From Xanthomonas vasicola (GTDB lineage Bacteria > Pseudomonadota > Gammaproteobacteria > Xanthomonadales > Xanthomonadaceae), in assembly GCF_000772705.2 (NCBI RefSeq), contig NZ_JSBW02000041.1, positions 1 to 64,000 on the forward strand: a DNA stretch of 64,000 nt, given 5' to 3'. A program made the translations under genes and the position numbers. Under the pieces are notes generated by a model. It was not told the origin of the DNA. It searched no databases and saw only the letters and a program-made list of their open reading frames with translations. This document shows positions 45,824-55,251 of this stretch, in pieces. Position 1 is the stretch's first letter. Every line of letters begins with the position of its first letter.

Positions 45824-47118
45824 CAGCGCAAGGCCTCCCAGCGGGCACGCAGTACGTCCAGTTGCAGGTCGGCTGCGGCACCGGGCGAGACGCGCGCAGC
45901 CAGGCTGCCTTCCGGTGTACGCCCCTGCCCTGCAGTGTCGGACGCCTCGGCTGCAGCCTTGTAGGCGTCGCGGAACGGCACGCCGGCCACGGCCGCTTCC
46001 ACCGCCACATCGGTGGCGTACATGCCCGAATCGATGGCTGCGCGTAGTTTGTCCGGGCGCCATTCCAGATTGGCAAGCAAAGCCGGCAGCAGTTCCAGCG
46101 CGGCAAGTCCGCGGCCGAATCCGTGCACAATTGCGCCCTTGCTGCTCTGCAGATCGCGGTGATAACCGGACGGCAGCGACAGCAACTGTTCGATCTCGGT
46201 GCGCGCCGCCGCTACACTAGCATGCGTTGCGCGCATCAGTTCGATCACGTCCGGGTTGCGCTTGTTCGGCATGATCGAGCTGCCGGTGGTGTACTGCGCC
46301 GGCAGCGCCACAAAAGCGAATTCGCCGCTGGTGAACAGCGATAAATCCCAGGCGATGCGGCGCAGATCCAGCGTGGCGCTGCCCAGCGCTTCGAGCGCGG
46401 CCAGTTCGTATTTGCCGCGCGAGAGCTGGGCATAGATCGGCGAAACCTGCAGGCGTGCAAAACCCAGTTCGGCAGTGGTGTGCGCACGATCCAGCGGCAG
46501 GTTCACCCCGTAACCGGCGGCGGTGCCGAGCGGATTGCTGTCCACCAGCTGCAAGGTGTCGGTGGCGCGCACGGCATTGTCGATGAAGGCTTCCGCCCAC
46601 CCCGCCCACCACATGCCGGCCGACGATACGACCGCACGTTGGATATGCGTGTAACCCGGTACCGGCAGCTCAGCCTCGGCATGCGCGCGGTCCAGGGCCA
46701 CCTTGGCAATCTCTGCGCTGAGCGTTGCCACACGCTGCAGTTTGTCCTTCAACCACAAACGCGTGGCAACCAGGATCTGATCGTTGCGGCTGCGGCCGGT
46801 GTGGATCTTGCGGCCCGCATCGCCCAGACGCTCGGTCAATCGCGCCTCGATGGCCGAGTGGCAGTCTTCGTACTGCTCATCGAGCACGAACACGCCGCTA
46901 CGAAAATCTTCCGCCAGCAGATCCAGTTGTTCGCTCAAGCCGCCCAGTTCCTGCATGGACAGAATGCCGATGTGCTGCAGCCCCTGCGCATGCGCCTTGC
47001 TGGCAGCAATGTCGTACAGGAAGAATTCGCGATCCAGAATCACGTCGTCGCCGGCCAGAAAACTCTGGATCTTGGCGTCCACGGCAACGCCGGGTTTTTG
47101 CCACAACAGGTTGGTCAT
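45823..47118 (-). CDS. argH: argininosuccinate lyase
   Basis: A 431-residue fumarase/aspartase-superfamily enzyme starting [20 protein letters not shown]. Motifs: [31 protein letters not shown], the signature [19 protein letters not shown] and the catalytic [11 protein letters not shown] region. It splits argininosuccinate into arginine and fumarate. It is somewhat shorter than E. coli ArgH (457) at the N- and C-termini. Coupled to the cupin gene; 75 bases separate it from argC. Confidence 0.96.
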   Translation of the reverse strand: MTNLLWQKPGVAVDAKIQSFLAGDDVILDREFFLYDIAASKAHAQGLQHIGILSMQELGGLSEQLDLLAEDFRSGVFVLDEQYEDCHSAIEARLTERLGDAGRKIHTGRSRNDQILVATRLWLKDKLQRVATLSAEIAKVALDRAHAEAELPVPGYTHIQRAVVSSAGMWWAGWAEAFIDNAVRATDTLQLVDSNPLGTAAGYGVNLPLDRAHTTAELGFARLQVSPIYAQLSRGKYELAALEALGSATLDLRRIAWDLSLFTSGEFAFVALPAQYTTGSSIMPNKRNPDVIELMRATHASVAAARTEIEQLLSLPSGYHRDLQSSKGAIVHGFGRGLAALELLPALLANLEWRPDKLRAAIDSGMYATDVAVEAAVAGVPFRDAYKAAAEASDTAGQGRTPEGSLAARVSPGAAADLQLDVLRARWEALR

Positions 47119-47193
47119 CGGAAAGCGTCTCGAATAAGTCGTCTAGTTTCAATCTCTGCACACAACTGTGCGGGCGCTTGCGAGAGATTCGCA

Positions 47194-48144
47194 TCAACCA
47201 ATCGCAGTCAATTCGCCCCAGCCCAACGCCATGTTGAGGTTCTGCATTGCCTGCGTCGCCGCGCCCTTGAGCAAGTTATCCAGCGTTGCCACCACCACCA
47301 CGCGCTTGTTGCCGGGCGCCAGCGTCACCCCGCCGATCTGCACGCCGTGCTTGCCGGCAATGCGGCTCACCCAAGGCGCTTCGTCGACGATCTCGATCAA
47401 CGGCTCGTCGGCATACCGCTGCGCATAGCGCACCTGGATCTGCTCACGCGTCAGCGGCTGCTGTAACCACATGTTGACAGTCATGGTGATGCCGCGGAAA
47501 TGCGGCGCCACATGCGGCATGAACTCCACCGGCACGCCCAGCTGCGCAGATACCTCGCGCTCGTGCATGTGGTTGGTCAGCGCATACGGCATCACGTTAT
47601 CGGCAAGCAGCTCGGGGTTGTTCTTGTCCGAGGGGGAGGTGCCCGCGCCCGAATACCCAGACACTCCGAAGCACTGCGGGGGGCCAGCCAACTGGTCGAG
47701 CAAGGGCGCGATGGTCAGCTGCATGGCAGTGGCATAGCACCCCGGGTTGCTGATGCGCTTTTGCCCGGCGTAGTTACCACGCGTCAGCTCCGGCAGGCCG
47801 TAATACCAGGCCGGATCGAAGCGATAATCCGCGGAAAGGTCGATCAGCAGTGTCTGCGGCTTTGCAGCGTCGATCGCCGCCACGAACGGTTCTGCCTTGC
47901 CATTCGGCAGCGCCAGGATCACCACGTCGGCAGCCTTGGCGGCGACTGCGTCGGCATCCAGGCTTTCATAGCGCAACTCGTCCCGGTAGGCATCGTTATG
48001 CTCGGCCACGCGCTGCCCGGCCAGCTCGCGCGAGGACACGAAGCTCAATTGCAGCTGCGGGTGCGCCGCCACCAGTTTGATCAATTCCGAGCCGGTATGC
48101 CCGCGGGCGCCGACAATGCCGATGGTCTTTGGTTGAACAGTCAT
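47194..48144 (-). CDS. argC: N-acetyl-gamma-glutamyl-phosphate reductase
   Basis: A 316-residue enzyme starting [20 protein letters not shown] at the ATG that overlaps the GNAT gene's stop. NAD(P)-binding [18 protein letters not shown], catalytic Cys in [19 protein letters not shown], His in [14 protein letters not shown] and the end [21 protein letters not shown]. It reduces acetylglutamyl phosphate to the semialdehyde, third step of arginine synthesis. Confidence 0.96.
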   Translation of the reverse strand: MTVQPKTIGIVGARGHTGSELIKLVAAHPQLQLSFVSSRELAGQRVAEHNDAYRDELRYESLDADAVAAKAADVVILALPNGKAEPFVAAIDAAKPQTLLIDLSADYRFDPAWYYGLPELTRGNYAGQKRISNPGCYATAMQLTIAPLLDQLAGPPQCFGVSGYSGAGTSPSDKNNPELLADNVMPYALTNHMHEREVSAQLGVPVEFMPHVAPHFRGITMTVNMWLQQPLTREQIQVRYAQRYADEPLIEIVDEAPWVSRIAGKHGVQIGGVTLAPGNKRVVVVATLDNLLKGAATQAMQNLNMALGWGELTAIG

Positions 48145-48752
48145 GCGTTTGCTTCCAGACGGAACTGCAAGTGCCGCTTCACATCGGCCCATTCCGTATC
48201 GATGATGGAGAACACCACGGTATCGCGTGGCGTACCGTCGGCGTGGCGGGTGTGGTTGCGCAGCACGCCGTCCTGTTTTGCGCCCAGCCGCGCGATCGCC
48301 GCGCGCGAGGTGTGGTTGAACCAGCTGGTCTCGAACACCACGCTCAGGCAGCCCAGCGTTTCGAAGGCGTGCTGCAGCAGCATCAGCTTGGCTTCGGTAT
48401 TGACGCCGCTGCGCTGCGCACGCGGTGCGTACCAGGTGTAGCCGATCGACAGCCGGGGCACCGCTGCATCCAGCGCGTAATAGCGCGTGCAACCGACGAT
48501 GTCGCCGGCCGCATCGCGCACCACAAATGGCAACGCCGCACCATCGGCGCAAGCGGCCAAGGCTGTAGCAATGTAGGCGTCAACCTGCTCCGGTGCAGGC
48601 ACGCTGGTGTACCACAGCCGCGACAGCGCGCCGTCGGCTACTGCCTCACGCAACCCATCGGCATGCGCCGCCTGCAACGGCTCCAGCGTCGCATGCTGTC
48701 CGCGCAGGCTGGGCTGTTCGCGCCAAAGGGGTGGCAAGCCGACGGCGGTCAT
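48141..48752 (-). CDS. GNAT family N-acetyltransferase (RimJ/RimL-like)
   Basis: A 203-residue acetyltransferase starting [20 protein letters not shown], five bases after the kinase/synthase stop and overlapping argC. It resembles the RimJ/RimL Acetyltransf_3 group: [52 protein letters not shown] and [20 protein letters not shown]. Substrate unknown. Its place among arg genes suggests an amino acid or protein acetylation role but does not prove it. Confidence 0.9.
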   Translation of the reverse strand: MTAVGLPPLWREQPSLRGQHATLEPLQAAHADGLREAVADGALSRLWYTSVPAPEQVDAYIATALAACADGAALPFVVRDAAGDIVGCTRYYALDAAVPRLSIGYTWYAPRAQRSGVNTEAKLMLLQHAFETLGCLSVVFETSWFNHTSRAAIARLGAKQDGVLRNHTRHADGTPRDTVVFSIIDTEWADVKRHLQFRLEANA

Positions 48753-48757
48753 CGCGC

Positions 48758-50101
48758 TCAGCCCAGCAAGGTCGGCTGACGCGTCGCGCAGTGTGCGACG
48801 CAATGCTGGATCTGCTCGAAATTTTCCAGCCCGTACCAGAACACCTTCCACTTCTCCTGCTTGATGCAACCGTCGGATTCGGCGTAATAGAAGATATTGA
48901 CCTGATTGTTGTGACGCGAGCGCCAGAACAGTTGTGGGGTCTCTTCGCGCATCACATTCCACACCGCCCGGCCAAGACCTTCGCCCTGCGCATCGTCGAG
49001 CACGGCGAACTTGTCCAGATAGGTCAGCCTGCCCGCGCCAAACTCGCCTTCGTCGGTCAGGATCACTGCTGCGCGATAGTTTTCGCTGACATACGCGCGC
49101 AGCAGTTTGGTGTTGGCGAAATAATCCGGCACCAGCGTGCGGCCGAAGCTGGATTCGATCAGCGACTTCAGGCGAGGCAGATCCAGTTCGTCCCAGGAGG
49201 CCGCACGCAACACGCGCTCGCCACGCCGCACCAGCGTGCCCGAGCCCTTGTGGGTGAACAGTTCCTTGGCCAGATCCGCCGGGCGGGTGATCGATACTGA
49301 CGATTCCAGCGGCAGACGGTCGAGCAAATCCTTGATCTGCTCGATCTTCACCCGCATGCCGCCGTTGATCCACGGCTGCTGCATCAGGTGATCGAATTCG
49401 GTGGACAGGTTGATCGAATCAATCAGCTTGCCATCGGCATCCAGCAGGCCGCCGGTGCCGGTGAGGAAAATGATCTTGTACGGCTGCAGCTCCTGCACCA
49501 GCTCGTTGGCAGCAAAATCCGCATTGACGTTGAGGATCTGCCCGCTGGGCGTTTCGCCCAGGCTGGTGATCACCGGGATGGAGCCTGCCTGCAGGCTGGC
49601 TTCGATCGGTGCCAGATTCACCGCCTTGACCTCACCAACCAGGCCGTAGGTGTCGCGATCCAGGTACTCGGCCTCGAACACGCCGCCGGTGATCGACGTC
49701 GCACGCGCGCCGTTTTGCTGCAGCGCTTCGACCAGCTTGAGATTGGAGGCTTGGAATACCTTGCGCACGATCGCTAATGCTTCCGGCGAGGTCACGCGCA
49801 GTCCGTTGACGGTGTGCTTTTCGATGCCGGCTGCCGACAGTTCTGCATCCAACTGCGGGCCGGCGCCATGCAGCACGATCGGGGTCAGGCCCACTTCCTG
49901 CAGGAACGACAGCGACGAGGTCAGCGCTTCCAGATCGTCGCGCAACACGGCGCCCCCCACTTTGACCACCGCAAAGCGCTTGGCATCCACCTGCGAAAAA
50001 CGCTTGAGGTACTGGCTGATTTCCTTCGCGCTGGCCATGCTCGAAAGCAGGCGCACGATGGTTTGACGGGTCTGTTTGTGTGGCTGTGCTGGGAGGGACA
50101 T
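48758..50101 (-). CDS. argB: bifunctional N-acetylglutamate synthase/kinase
   Basis: A 447-residue fusion. Residues about 40-285 are the amino acid kinase domain ([75 protein letters not shown]). Residues about 300-447 are the N-acetyltransferase domain ([37 protein letters not shown]). This arrangement resembles vertebrate NAGS and the characterised Xanthomonas NAGS-K and performs the first two steps of arginine synthesis. An N-terminal stretch of about 25 residues precedes the core. Usually inhibited by arginine. Confidence 0.95.
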   Translation of the reverse strand: MSLPAQPHKQTRQTIVRLLSSMASAKEISQYLKRFSQVDAKRFAVVKVGGAVLRDDLEALTSSLSFLQEVGLTPIVLHGAGPQLDAELSAAGIEKHTVNGLRVTSPEALAIVRKVFQASNLKLVEALQQNGARATSITGGVFEAEYLDRDTYGLVGEVKAVNLAPIEASLQAGSIPVITSLGETPSGQILNVNADFAANELVQELQPYKIIFLTGTGGLLDADGKLIDSINLSTEFDHLMQQPWINGGMRVKIEQIKDLLDRLPLESSVSITRPADLAKELFTHKGSGTLVRRGERVLRAASWDELDLPRLKSLIESSFGRTLVPDYFANTKLLRAYVSENYRAAVILTDEGEFGAGRLTYLDKFAVLDDAQGEGLGRAVWNVMREETPQLFWRSRHNNQVNIFYYAESDGCIKQEKWKVFWYGLENFEQIQHCVAHCATRQPTLLG

Positions 50102-50140
50102 TGCCGTGATCGAAAGAGGAAGAAAGGCGCCAGGGGCGGT

Positions 50141-51241
50141 TTAGTGGGAACCGTTGATGATGCGATGCACCGATTCGGCGTAACGCTGCAGTTGGTCCAA
50201 CGTGACGAATTCGTCGGCGGTGTGCGCCTGGGCGATATTGCCCGGGCCATACACCAATGCGGTGTAGCCGCCGGCCGAAAACAGCGAGGCCTCGGTCCAG
50301 AAGTCCACCGCGTTGCCGATCGGCAGGTCCAGCGCATCGGCGACATCGCGTGCAGCCAGGCGACGCTCTTCTGCACGCGCGATATCACCCGACGGCAAGC
50401 TCGGCCCGCGAAAGGTTTCTTCGAAATGCGCTGACGCCGGATTGGCAAACCCGGCGAAGGTGGCCAGCAATCCATCCACGTCCATCGACGGCAGCGGACG
50501 AAACCCGAAACGCACCTCAGCCGCCGGCGCGATCATATTGGCCTTGATGCCGCCTTCGACGCGACCGATATTGAAGCGCAAGCCGGTCAAACCACCGAAG
50601 CGCGCATGCGCCAGCGATTGGACATGGTCCAGTGCCTTGCCACCCCAGCGCATTGCCTGATGCAAGGCACTTGCTGAGGGGTCCTGCTTGCCCGAGGCAT
50701 GCCCGGCGCGCCCTGCAAACCGCATCAGTACCGAACTGATGCCGCGATGCGCCAGCACCGCTTCGCTCATGGTCGGCTCGGCGACCAATACAGCTTCGTA
50801 GGGCACACCGCGCGCCAAAAACGCCGCGATACAGCGCGGATCATTGGCTTCTTCGTCAGAAGAAAACAGAAACGCCGAGTCGCCATCGCCGGCGTTGGCC
50901 GCTGCCACCAGCGCCGCTACCGCACCCTTGATGTCGCAGACGCCCAGGCCGATCACACGGTCTTCGGTGCGTCGCATCACGTGCGGATTCGCACTCCAGT
51001 GCGGCGAATCCGGCACGGTGTCCAGATGCACATTGAATAGATACTTCGGCGTACCACGCACCGCGTACAAGCTCACCGCCCCGGCACCGTGATCGACCAC
51101 CTCGACCTGGAATCCCGGCAGCTGCGAGCGCAGATAATCGAAAATGCCGCCTTCCGCGGCAATCGCACGCGGCGGATTACGGGTATCGAAGGACACCAGC
51201 GCCTGCAGGTGGTCGAGCGTGGAGGTGAGCAGGTCAGTCAT
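50141..51241 (-). CDS. argE': N-acetyl-L-citrulline deacetylase
   Basis: A 366-residue M20-family metallopeptidase starting MTDLLTSTLDHLQALVSFDT. Metal ligands: His and Asp in FNVHLDTVPDSPHW, Asp in VIGLGVCDIKGAVAAL, Glu pair in FLFSSDEEANDPRCI. In Xanthomonas this branch deacetylates acetylcitrulline, because carbamoylation occurs on acetylornithine. The neighbouring acetylornithine carbamoyltransferase supports that over plain acetylornithine deacetylase activity. The start overlaps the upstream GNAT stop (ATGA). Confidence 0.92.
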   Translation of the reverse strand: MTDLLTSTLDHLQALVSFDTRNPPRAIAAEGGIFDYLRSQLPGFQVEVVDHGAGAVSLYAVRGTPKYLFNVHLDTVPDSPHWSANPHVMRRTEDRVIGLGVCDIKGAVAALVAAANAGDGDSAFLFSSDEEANDPRCIAAFLARGVPYEAVLVAEPTMSEAVLAHRGISSVLMRFAGRAGHASGKQDPSASALHQAMRWGGKALDHVQSLAHARFGGLTGLRFNIGRVEGGIKANMIAPAAEVRFGFRPLPSMDVDGLLATFAGFANPASAHFEETFRGPSLPSGDIARAEERRLAARDVADALDLPIGNAVDFWTEASLFSAGGYTALVYGPGNIAQAHTADEFVTLDQLQRYAESVHRIINGSH

Positions 51242-51699
51242 GTGTGTGAGGCAGCCGTGGTGGTGGTGCGGTAGAGATCGGGATAGGCGATTTCCATCAA
51301 TGCCTGCGGTCGCGCGGGCGTGGCAAAGCCGTGCGGTGCGTACAGCGCATGCGCATCGGAGGTGGCGAGCATGAAGCGGCGAAGGCCTTGCAGATGCGGA
51401 TGGGCCATCACTGCCGCCACCAGTTGCTTGCCGTAGCCGCGCCCACGGTGTGCATCAAGCACGAACACATCGGCGAGATAACCGAAGGTGGCACCGTCGG
51501 TGATCACTCTGGCGAACGCCACCTGCCCTACGCCCTCGCAATAACCGCCGAAACACAAGGAGCCGGCAATCGCCCGCTGCACCGTGTCCAGCGGGATGCC
51601 CAGGCACCAATACGCCTGCTCGCTGAGGAAGCGATGGATCAACGGCAGATCGAGTTGCTGCTTGTCGGTACTGATGCGTAATGCGGGCATGGGTTCCAT
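51238..51699 (-). CDS. GNAT family N-acetyltransferase
   Basis: A 153-residue Acetyltransf_1 protein starting MEPMPALRISTDKQQLDLPL (Met4 is an alternative). The acetyl-CoA loop is visible in DVFVLDAHRGRGYGKQLVAA, preceded by VAFARVITDGATFGYLADV and followed by MLATSDAHALYAPHGF. It is coupled to argE' and follows argG across a repeat-filled gap. Substrate unknown. Confidence 0.9.
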   Translation of the reverse strand: MEPMPALRISTDKQQLDLPLIHRFLSEQAYWCLGIPLDTVQRAIAGSLCFGGYCEGVGQVAFARVITDGATFGYLADVFVLDAHRGRGYGKQLVAAVMAHPHLQGLRRFMLATSDAHALYAPHGFATPARPQALMEIAYPDLYRTTTTAASHT

Positions 51700-51705
51700 C
51701 GCGGT

Positions 51706-51945
51706 GGCCCTTGTCTCCCACCGGGAGAAGGTGCCCCAAAAGGGCGGATGAGGGGCGCATCACGAAACGTCGAGAAGCAACCCGGTCGAACGCGTCGCCA
51801 CGCGCCCAGATGGAGAACGATGCAAGCAAATACTGCAGTAGTTCACCCTGACTGGCGCGTGGCGACGCGTTCGTCATGATCGATCCTGAAGGTTTCCTGC
51901 GGCACCCCAACCCCTCCCCCGAGGGGAGAGGAGCTTTGCCGTCAG
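51706..51945. repeat. dispersed long-hairpin element, copy 1
   Basis: The argG-GNAT gap contains TCTCCCACCGGGAGAAGG and GGGCGGATGAGGGG on the left and ACCCCAACCCCTCCCCCGAG on the right, with a perfect 20-bp inverted repeat inside (51787-51806 and 51854-51873). The same outer words occur at 56684-56842 and in part at 62878-62915. MITE-like or REP-like; no coding capacity. Confidence 0.7.
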
Positions 51946-51948
51946 ACC

Positions 51949-53187
51949 TCAGCGATTCACCTGCGCATACAGCGTCGAGCTCATTCCGAACAACTTGATG
52001 AAGCCCTCGGCCTCTTCCACGCCCCAATCAGCCGACTGCGCGTAAGTTGCGCCCTTGGTGTTGAGCAGATGCGGCGAACGCACCGCCACCGCATCGACGC
52101 GGCCGCCGCGGGTTTCCAGCGTGACTTCGCCGTTGACCTTGGACTGCGAGGATTTCAAAAACGCCTCGATATCGGTCTTGAGTGGGTCGTGATAGAAGCC
52201 TTCGTACACCAGCTCCACCCACTTGCGCGCCACGTCCGGCTTGAAGCGGTTCTGCTGCTTGGTCAGCACCGCATCTTCCAGCGCACGGTGCGCGGTGAGC
52301 AGCGAAATCAGGCCCGGCGCTTCGAACACGATGCGCCCCTTCAAACCGATGACGGTGTCGCCGGTGTACACCCCGCGGCCCACGCCGTACTGCGCGAACA
52401 AGGTGTTGAGCTTGGCCAGGATCTTTGCGCCCGGCAACGGCTTGCTATCCAGTTCCACGGCTTCGCCTTCGACGAATTTCAGCGTCACCGTCAATGCTTC
52501 GGTCGGCCAGGCATTACGCGGCGCGCACCAGCCACGTGCACCCTCGCCCGGCGCTTCCCAACGATCGATTTCGCCGCCGGACATCGTCAGCCCCAGCAAA
52601 TTCTCGTTGATGGTGTAGGCCTGCTGCTTGGCGCGCACGCCGAAGCCGCGCGCTTCCAGATACTTCTGTTCGTAGGCGCGGGTCTGGTTATGTTCTTTCT
52701 GGATCTCGCGGATCGGCGCAACGATCTGGTAATCGCCCAGCGCCTTCACTGCCAGGTCGAAACGCACCTGGTCGTTGCCCATGCCAGTGCAGCCGTGCGC
52801 AATGATGCGCGTGCCCAATTCTGCGGCGCGCTTGAGCGCGGCATCCACGATCAGATAACGGTCGGACACCAGCAGCGGATACTGGCCCTGATAGCCCTCG
52901 CCTGCCCACACGAACGGCTTGACGAAGCCTTCCCAGATCGCCGGGCCACCATCCACGGTGACGTGGCTGGCCGCACCGAGTTCGGCGGCACGCTTCTCGA
53001 TGAACTCACGCTCTTCGGCATCCACGCCACCGGTGTCGGCGAACACGGTGTGCACCGCATAGCCGCGCTCCTGCAAATACGGAATGCAGAAGCTCGTGTC
53101 CAGGCCACCGGAGAATGCCAGGACGATGTCCTTGGTGCCGGGAGTCGTGATCGGGGATTCGGGAGTGGTGGAAGCAGCGCTCATCAT
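51949..53187 (-). CDS. argG: argininosuccinate synthase
   Basis: A 412-residue enzyme; two adjacent Met codons, then a Thr/Pro-rich start. The N-type PP-loop is [20 protein letters not shown]. Further motifs: [47 protein letters not shown] and [20 protein letters not shown]. It joins citrulline and aspartate with ATP. Located between argF' and the GNAT gene, 50 bases after the argF' stop region repeat. Confidence 0.96.
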   Translation of the reverse strand: MMSAASTTPESPITTPGTKDIVLAFSGGLDTSFCIPYLQERGYAVHTVFADTGGVDAEEREFIEKRAAELGAASHVTVDGGPAIWEGFVKPFVWAGEGYQGQYPLLVSDRYLIVDAALKRAAELGTRIIAHGCTGMGNDQVRFDLAVKALGDYQIVAPIREIQKEHNQTRAYEQKYLEARGFGVRAKQQAYTINENLLGLTMSGGEIDRWEAPGEGARGWCAPRNAWPTEALTVTLKFVEGEAVELDSKPLPGAKILAKLNTLFAQYGVGRGVYTGDTVIGLKGRIVFEAPGLISLLTAHRALEDAVLTKQQNRFKPDVARKWVELVYEGFYHDPLKTDIEAFLKSSQSKVNGEVTLETRGGRVDAVAVRSPHLLNTKGATYAQSADWGVEEAEGFIKLFGMSSTLYAQVNR

Positions 53188-53230
53188 TGTTCCTTAGTAC
53201 GTAAATGTGGGGCCAAGGGTGTTGCTGTTG

Positions 53231-53262
53231 CGATTCTCTAATCCCGATTCCCGATTCCCCCT
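53231..53262. repeat. GATTCCC-type short repeat between argG and argF'
   Basis: GATTCTCTAATCCCGATTCC and the following CGATTCCCCC are tandem units of the short dispersed repeat. It overlaps the 3' end of argF'. Confidence 0.55.
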
Positions 53263-54269
53263 TGCGAAGCAAGCGCCGCCATGATGGCCTTCTGCACATG
53301 CAGGCGATTTTCGGCTTCATCGATGGCAATGCAGTTGGGCGAATCCATCACTGCGTCGGTGGCCTTGACGTTGCGACGCAGCGGCAGGCAATGCGAAAAC
53401 ACGCCGTTGTTGGTCAGCGCCATCTTGCGTTCGTCGACGATGAAATGCTGGTACTGGTCGCGGATCGGCTTTTCCGGTTCCCAGTTGCCGAAGAACGGCA
53501 ACGCGCCCCAGCTCTTGGCATACACGACATCGGCGCCGGCGTAGGCGCTGTCGATATCGTGGCTCACCTGCAGCGAGCCGCCGCTTTCGGCCACGTTCTG
53601 CGCGGCCCAGTCCATGTAGCGCTGATCCAGGACGTAGTCCGGCGTCGGGCACAACAGGGTCACGTCCATGCCCATGCGGGTGGCGATCGTCAACGCGGAA
53701 TTAGCGACCGCGGTGTTGAGCGGCTTGGGGTGATAGGTCCAGGTCAGCACATACTTCTTGCCGCGCAGATCTGGCGTACCGAAGTGTTCCTGCAGCGCCA
53801 GCACATGCGCCAACTCCTGGCACGGGTGGGTAATGGTTTCCATGTTGATCACCGGCACCGGCGAGTACTTGGCGAAGCTCTTGAGCACCTGGTCTTCGCG
53901 GTCCTTCGACCAGTCGACGAACTTCGGGAACGCGCGCACGCCGATCAGGTCGACATAGCGCCCCAGCACGCGCGCCACTTCGGCGATGTGCTCTTCGGTG
54001 TCGCCATCCATCACCGTGCCCAGATTGAATTCAATCGGCCACGCATCCTTGCCTGGTTGCAGTACCACCGCATGCCCACCCAACTGAAACGCGCCCAGCT
54101 CAAAACTGGTGCGGGTACGCATGGACGGATTGAAGAACACCAGCGCGATCGACTTGCCCTTCAGCTCGCTTCCCAGCTTGTTGCGTTTGAACAACGCGGC
54201 CTGGGTCAACAGCGCGTCCAGTTCGGCGCGGCTCCAGTCCTGGGTGTTCAAGAAGTGCTTCAGTGACAT
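53238..54269 (-). CDS. argF': N-acetylornithine carbamoyltransferase
   Basis: A 343-residue transcarbamylase starting MSLKHFLNTQDWSRAELDAL. The carbamoyl-phosphate loop is SMRTRTSFELGAFQ. The Glu/Gln motif is ITHPCQELAHVLALQEHFG, and the substrate-side segment is ALTNNGVFSHCLPLRRNVKATDAVM. Xanthomonas AOTCase acts on acetylornithine instead of ornithine, giving acetylcitrulline. First gene of the arg series, preceded by a candidate attenuator. Confidence 0.94.
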   Translation of the reverse strand: MSLKHFLNTQDWSRAELDALLTQAALFKRNKLGSELKGKSIALVFFNPSMRTRTSFELGAFQLGGHAVVLQPGKDAWPIEFNLGTVMDGDTEEHIAEVARVLGRYVDLIGVRAFPKFVDWSKDREDQVLKSFAKYSPVPVINMETITHPCQELAHVLALQEHFGTPDLRGKKYVLTWTYHPKPLNTAVANSALTIATRMGMDVTLLCPTPDYVLDQRYMDWAAQNVAESGGSLQVSHDIDSAYAGADVVYAKSWGALPFFGNWEPEKPIRDQYQHFIVDERKMALTNNGVFSHCLPLRRNVKATDAVMDSPNCIAIDEAENRLHVQKAIMAALASQGGIGNRD

Positions 54270-54374
54270 CGATCGATCCTTTGCTGCCTGCTACTGCTGC
54301 GTTGGTCCGCCAGAAGCGACGGGATGCGCGACATGCGCGTTTCTTGCGGTTGAAACTTTTGTGACGCCAAAACG

Positions 54375-54398
54375 AAAAAACCCAGCCTGTAGGCTGGG
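54375..54398 (-). terminator. intrinsic terminator upstream of argF'
   Basis: On the minus strand CCCAGCCT-AC-AGGCTGGG (8-bp stem, two-base loop) is followed by six T residues. It lies 32 bases after the stop of a 33-codon leader frame and 105 bases before argF'. It may terminate upstream transcripts or serve as an attenuator. Confidence 0.85.
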
Positions 54399-54429
54399 TC
54401 TTCAACGTCGGAACAGCAAAACGCTCCGG

Positions 54430-54531
54430 TTACCCAGCGAAAATGTGGGATTCCGGTCGGCGGGCACGCGAGGTCATACCGGAGGCCATCCGGGCGGCGC
54501 TGGTGTCGTGCTGAAAGGCGTTTGCTTGCAT
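54430..54531 (-). CDS. candidate leader peptide upstream of argF'
   Basis: A 33-codon frame (MQANAFQHDTSAARMASGMT then SRARRPESHIFAG) preceded by AGGA at a usable distance. It ends 32 bases before an intrinsic terminator that stands in front of argF'. It contains four Arg codons, three of them within SRARR. The arrangement looks like a transcription-attenuation leader, but coding and regulation are unproven. Confidence 0.4.
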   Translation of the reverse strand: MQANAFQHDTSAARMASGMTSRARRPESHIFAG

Positions 54532-54581
54532 AGGGCGCGAATCCTCGCACGCATGCGGACACGGCGCAACCGCTAAGCGTC

Positions 54582-55097
54582 TCATCGCGGCGGCGCGACG
54601 ATGGCGTCGGGAATGTATGGGGTGACCGAAACCCGGATGCGCAGCCGATTGCCCGGATCTTCCGGCAACCGCGAGCGGTACTTGGTGCCCTTGTAGACGT
54701 AGTCCACGTCGAAGGCGATCGGCCGGCGGAACTCGCGTGGTACTTCCACCACCTTGCAATTGCGCCGTGTGCTGGTTGGCGGGACCGCGGCGGGCGCGGC
54801 CGGTTCGGGCCGACGCGAGAACATTTCCTTGACCGAATCCACCATGCGGTTGATGCGGCCCTCGTCTTCGGCCGAAGCGGCGGCAGCCTGTGCGGCCTGC
54901 TCGGCTTCGCATTGTTCTTCGATTCGCGTGGCGCGCAGGGTCTGGTAGACCGGCTCGACGTTGAGCACCTGCGCGTAATCCAGTTTCACGTTCTCGATCA
55001 ACACCATCCGGTTCTTGGGATCGGTTTCTGCCGCATGCGCCGGAATTACCTGCCAGGCAAACGTACACAGCAGCATCAAGAACGGAGAAGGTTGCAT
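54582..55097 (-). CDS. secreted protein of unknown function (UmoD-like C-terminal motif)
   Basis: A 171-residue protein with a signal peptide ending AHA. Residues about 65-110 are Ala/Glu/Pro rich. The C-terminal part (CKVVEVPREFRRPIAFDVDY, VYKGTKYRSRLPEDPGNRLR, IRVSVTP) is like the end of glycine-zipper/UmoD-type envelope proteins, but the glycine zipper itself is missing. Two Cys (EEQCE and NCKVV) may pair. It stands between the argF' leader and the divergent cysS. Function unknown. Confidence 0.82.
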   Translation of the reverse strand: MQPSPFLMLLCTFAWQVIPAHAAETDPKNRMVLIENVKLDYAQVLNVEPVYQTLRATRIEEQCEAEQAAQAAAASAEDEGRINRMVDSVKEMFSRRPEPAAPAAVPPTSTRRNCKVVEVPREFRRPIAFDVDYVYKGTKYRSRLPEDPGNRLRIRVSVTPYIPDAIVAPPR

Positions 55098-55251
55098 CAG
55101 TACCAGGGAGGCGCAGCCAGCAGTACGTAAGTGTATGGAGCTTGCGACAGCCTGGGCTGAACGCAGCCCATCCGGTCGCTATTGTCCGCTGGCGATTCGT
55201 CATCGCGCCGCAACCAGCTAGAATCGCGCGATTGCCCTTTTTCGGATGCCG

